From Magnetococcales bacterium (lineage in GTDB: Bacteria > Pseudomonadota > Alphaproteobacteria > UBA2136), in contig NZGE01000063.1 of the NCBI GenBank assembly GCA_002689455.1, forward strand, positions 1 to 36,049: a stretch of DNA of 36,049 bases. Direction: 5' to 3'. The first letter of the stretch is position 1. Every line of letters begins with the position of its first letter. Under the pieces are notes generated by a model. The model searched no databases and was not told the DNA's origin. It saw only the letters and a list, made by a program, of their open reading frames with translations. A program made the position numbers and the translations under genes. Shown here piece after piece: positions 33,929-36,049 of this stretch.

Positions 33929-34597
33929 TTACCAAGGCTGACCTCGAGAGTAGTTCTCAGGTTTTCCGATACGCCTCATTTCTTTTCCCCATCTTTGAAT
34001 TTGCGGCATTGATGCTTGACGCCCAGTTTCATAATCCCATTCTTGCTGGTGGGAATACATTGTCATGATCCAATGCGCGACTGCATAGGTTCTTTCACCT
34101 CTTTCCCATTTTTCAAGGTTGAGGTCTAACCACTTTTGTTTCCAATATTTTTCTTTTTCTTCAACAGGGTTTAGATGAATATAAAATTTAATAATATGCA
34201 ATATATTGCTATCTGTAATTTTTTCATGACGCTGTGGCCAAGCTTCTTCCATTGCTTGTTCATATTCTGTTAAGTATTTAAGAGACTGGGCATATGGTTC
34301 TTTTGCTTTTTCATATTCATGCAGCTGATTATAACCACGTGAAAGCATCCAGTGAGTTTGAGACAATAACTGAAGAGTTTTTAAATCTTTTTTATTTTCT
34401 TTATATTCCGGTAAAAGCTCAACTATCTTCTTTGAATGAAACTTAACCATTTCATTACCACCATCGATACGAATTTTTTCCTTAAAGGCCTCCAACTCTA
34501 CTTCACTCTGCTTTGGTGCGGTGTAACCAAAAAACTCACTATAAACGAATGGTGAAGCGATTAAAATTGCCAGAATAATAAAGATATATTTTTTCAT
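33929..34597 (-). CDS. Signal-anchored helical protein of unknown function
   Basis: Product of 222 residues that I do not recognise. AAGGGC precedes the ATG. The first 20 residues (MKKYIFIILAILIASPFVYS) are a signal peptide or N-terminal membrane anchor. The rest is highly charged and helical. The region about 75-125 reads like TPR pairs (LLSQTHWMLSRGYNQLHEYEKAKEPYAQSLKYL). The C-terminal third is rich in Trp and Glu (EKYWKQKWLDLNLEKWERGER). No catalytic motif is seen. It is probably periplasmic or bound to the inner membrane. It stands alone between pepF and the tRNA. Confidence 0.68.
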   Translation of the reverse strand: MKKYIFIILAILIASPFVYSEFFGYTAPKQSEVELEAFKEKIRIDGGNEMVKFHSKKIVELLPEYKENKKDLKTLQLLSQTHWMLSRGYNQLHEYEKAKEPYAQSLKYLTEYEQAMEEAWPQRHEKITDSNILHIIKFYIHLNPVEEKEKYWKQKWLDLNLEKWERGERTYAVAHWIMTMYSHQQEWDYETGRQASMPQIQRWGKEMRRIGKPENYSRGQPW

Positions 34598-34754
34598 TTT
34601 TTGCCCTTAAAAATAGAAATTAAAACAAATGATACAATCAATTAAACCGAACGTCAAAAAAACAAACCAAATAAAATTAAACCTTAAACTACTTCACATA
34701 CAACAACTTAAACCACACTTAAAATAAACATACTAAAATTAACCAATACAAAGC

Positions 34755-34783
34755 TTGACAAGCTTAAAAGCAAGATATATAAC
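34755..34783 (+). promoter_or_regulatory. Promoter of the initiator tRNA
   Basis: TTGACA (34755-34760) and TATAAC (34778-34783) are exactly 17 bp apart, ending 18 bp before the mature tRNA. This is the best sigma-70 match in the window, as expected for a stable RNA. The rest of 34598-34754 is AT-rich with no gene seen. Confidence 0.75.
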
Positions 34784-34801
34784 AAGCAAACATTTAGGTG
34801 A

Positions 34802-34878
<77 letters not shown>

Positions 34879-34899
34879 ATCTTTTCAATGACTTAAGAG

Positions 34900-34921
34900 G
34901 ATCCGTATCGGATCTTTTTTT
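34900..34921 (+). terminator. Terminator of the tRNA gene
   Basis: GATCCG (34900-34905) pairs with CGGATC (34909-34914) around TAT, followed by seven T (34915-34921). It lies 21 bp past the tRNA. Confidence 0.85.
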
Positions 34922-34924
34922 GTA

Positions 34925-35126
34925 TTTGGACCAAATTTGGACCACTTGGAAAATTTTTGGACCAATTAACTTCCCTAGAAATCAGCCAATAAGTCAGAAC
35001 ATTTAAGTTTCTTGATATAAAATATTTAAGAATTTCTTACAGAACTTTCAACAGCGAGCTTTTAAGATGAGCCATTATTTAGACTGGGCCTCAAAAGAAA
35101 TTTGGACCAAATTTTGGTCCAAATTT
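34925..35126. repeat. TTTGGACCA repeat cluster with a 29-bp palindrome
   Basis: TTTGGACCA occurs at 34925-34933, 34936-34944, 34956-34964 and 35101-35109, and inverted at 35115-35123. The last two lie in a perfect palindrome, with 14-bp arms 35098-35111 and 35113-35126 around a single T. The palindrome abuts the stop codon of the GIY-YIG gene. Repeats of this sort next to a tRNA gene are typical of integrase or excisionase binding regions, but no integrase gene lies in the window. Confidence 0.6.
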
Positions 35127-35951
35127 CTACTTCCTCACAATCCTTTGATTGTCCGCATCATACCTACAATGAACTATTTCACCATTTAGAATTAAATTAA
35201 TGGCATCTTCAATCACATTCAGGGGCGCTACAAACCATTCACGCGGTGTATGACGCCTACCATTTTTATCAAAAATATCTATATTTAGGCATGAGCTACC
35301 AAAAAATGTATGTAGTAACAACTCCAACTTTTGTGGGTTCATGTTATAGCATTGGAAAATAGTTACTATATTAACAGGCGCCATTAAATAAGTAGGCTCA
35401 CTTTCAGCGTTTTTAATGCGATCCTCTACTGGAGTGCTAGAATAGCCTATTTTATATAAATTTTTTATCGAACAAATTTCTTCCTTCTCGCTTTTTGAAG
35501 ATAAAACATAAATATACCCAGTTAAATCATCTTCCTCAGTGATACTACTCATTGTTTTGTACAAATGCTCATTTACAGAACCCTCATCTAACCTCTCAGA
35601 TACAATTCGTCCATCCGCTAAAAGCTGTTTAGCAAGAGAACGATACAGCATATTAGACTGCGTCCCATTTTCAAATATGCACTTGGTTCTACCATCTTTA
35701 CGGAAACGTTTGCCATCAATTGTTTTTTCAGGAGATGTAATGTCTACACTTTCCAAATACAGCAAAACGCCACTCAGAATATAAAAGTTGCCCTCTCGCA
35801 AAGTTTCACCTTTATCTGTAAATCTTTGTGTATTTCTATTTCCTTCTCGCAAGTCTAAATGAACCTTCTTGAACAAATCTTCATAATCTTGAAAATTTTC
35901 ACAAACAGTTCTTCGTGCAACATAATCCGCCTCAGCCCTAGGCTTGGAATC
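35127..35951 (-). pseudogene. GIY-YIG (T5orf172-type) protein gene, 5' end cut off by an insertion
   Basis: The reading frame is open from 35951 down to the TAG at 35127 and encodes 274 residues. The second half contains GYIYVLSSKSEKEE ... NLYKIGYS and EWFVAPL, which match the T5orf172 branch of the GIY-YIG nuclease fold. The first GIY-YIG tyrosines and the later Arg (VEDRIKNAE) are present. Upstream there is no ATG or GTG; the only in-frame start is a TTG at 35876, in the middle of sequence that still looks like the family (KPRAEADYVARR, FQDYEDLF). As I recall, full-length relatives continue well beyond this to the N-terminus. At 35952 the sequence changes to what looks like an insertion-sequence end. 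I infer that the gene is interrupted. A shortened product from the TTG remains possible. Confidence 0.65.
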
Positions 35952-36049
35952 TGTCCTGCCCCCATATATTGAGTCCAGAAAATAAATTAGTCTTGCGTGG
36001 TTGAAAAGTGCGAGGCTGGTTTACAAAATATGGACACAAAGAAAGGGTT
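35952..36049 (+). mobile_element. Probable left end of an IS3-type insertion sequence
   Basis: From 35952 the + strand begins TGTCCTGCCCCCATATATTG, a GC-then-AT end beginning with TG as in IS3-family inverted repeats. About 80 bp later, after GAGGCTGG (36012-36019), an ATG at 36030 opens the frame MDTKKGF, which resembles the start of IS3-type OrfA proteins. The junction falls exactly where the GIY-YIG frame loses its family resemblance. The element runs off the window, so neither the transposase nor the right repeat can be seen. Confidence 0.5.
36030..36049 (+). CDS. Start of a possible transposase OrfA, cut by the window edge
   Basis: Only six full codons are visible: Met-Asp-Thr-Lys-Lys-Gly, followed by the first two bases of another codon. 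The ATG follows GAGG at 36012-36015 after a rather long gap. The call depends on the insertion-sequence interpretation of the preceding 78 bp. Confidence 0.35.

Overview
The window reads as a stretch of chromosome from a low-GC Gram-negative bacterium, most likely an alphaproteobacterium. Supporting signs are an alpha2beta2-type pyruvate dehydrogenase (separate E1-alpha and E1-beta genes) clustered with E2 and E3, the order TPR membrane protein - BamB-like lipoprotein - Der, a fused double-ATPase oligopeptide ABC protein of the YejF type, and an initiator tRNA whose anticodon stem has an A-U in place of the first of the usual three G-C pairs. I cannot name the species; a free-living or predatory lineage is possible but not shown.

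Layout. 1-4187 (+ strand): a divergent ClpX-like AAA+ ATPase whose zinc finger is split by a coiled coil, the repair protein RadA, and a small basic protein of unknown function behind a promoter that sits inside a perfect dyad. 4179-7587 (- strand): TPR/YfgM-like protein, BamB-like lipoprotein and Der GTPase as one operon. 7670-11370 (-): a double ABC ATPase, a BFD-like [2Fe-2S] protein, two tiny overlapping zinc-ribbon genes (one of only 48 residues) and lipoyl synthase LipA. 11440-23280 (-): a two-gene cell-surface operon, made of a 703-residue fibre-like protein with a self-cleaving S74 chaperone tail followed by a 3239-residue secreted protein built from five beta-propellers, nine repeated modules and three LamG-like domains. 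This is the most unusual part of the window. 23395-30846 (-): a pyruvate dehydrogenase operon (E1-alpha, E1-beta, E2, E3) that also carries an FAD amine-oxidase-like gene, a tandem-Nudix gene and a small membrane protein. 30972-34597 (-): a DUF481 outer-membrane protein, oligoendopeptidase F and a signal-anchored protein of unknown function. 34755-36049: an initiator tRNA-fMet with a strong promoter and terminator, a cluster of TTTGGACCA repeats ending in a 29-bp palindrome, a GIY-YIG (T5orf172-type) gene, and what looks like the left end of an IS3-type element that has cut that gene off from its 5' part. The last section has the look of an accessory insertion at a tRNA gene.

How the parts fit. 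LipA makes the lipoyl groups that the E2 subunit needs, so lipoate synthesis and its main client enzyme lie in one 20-kb neighbourhood. The YfgM/BamB/Der operon joins envelope biogenesis and ribosome assembly. The giant protein and the S74 fibre are translationally coupled (the Shine-Dalgarno sequence of the giant gene overlaps the stop codon of the fibre gene), which suggests that they act in the same surface structure. All functional calls rest on motifs read by eye; no database search was run.
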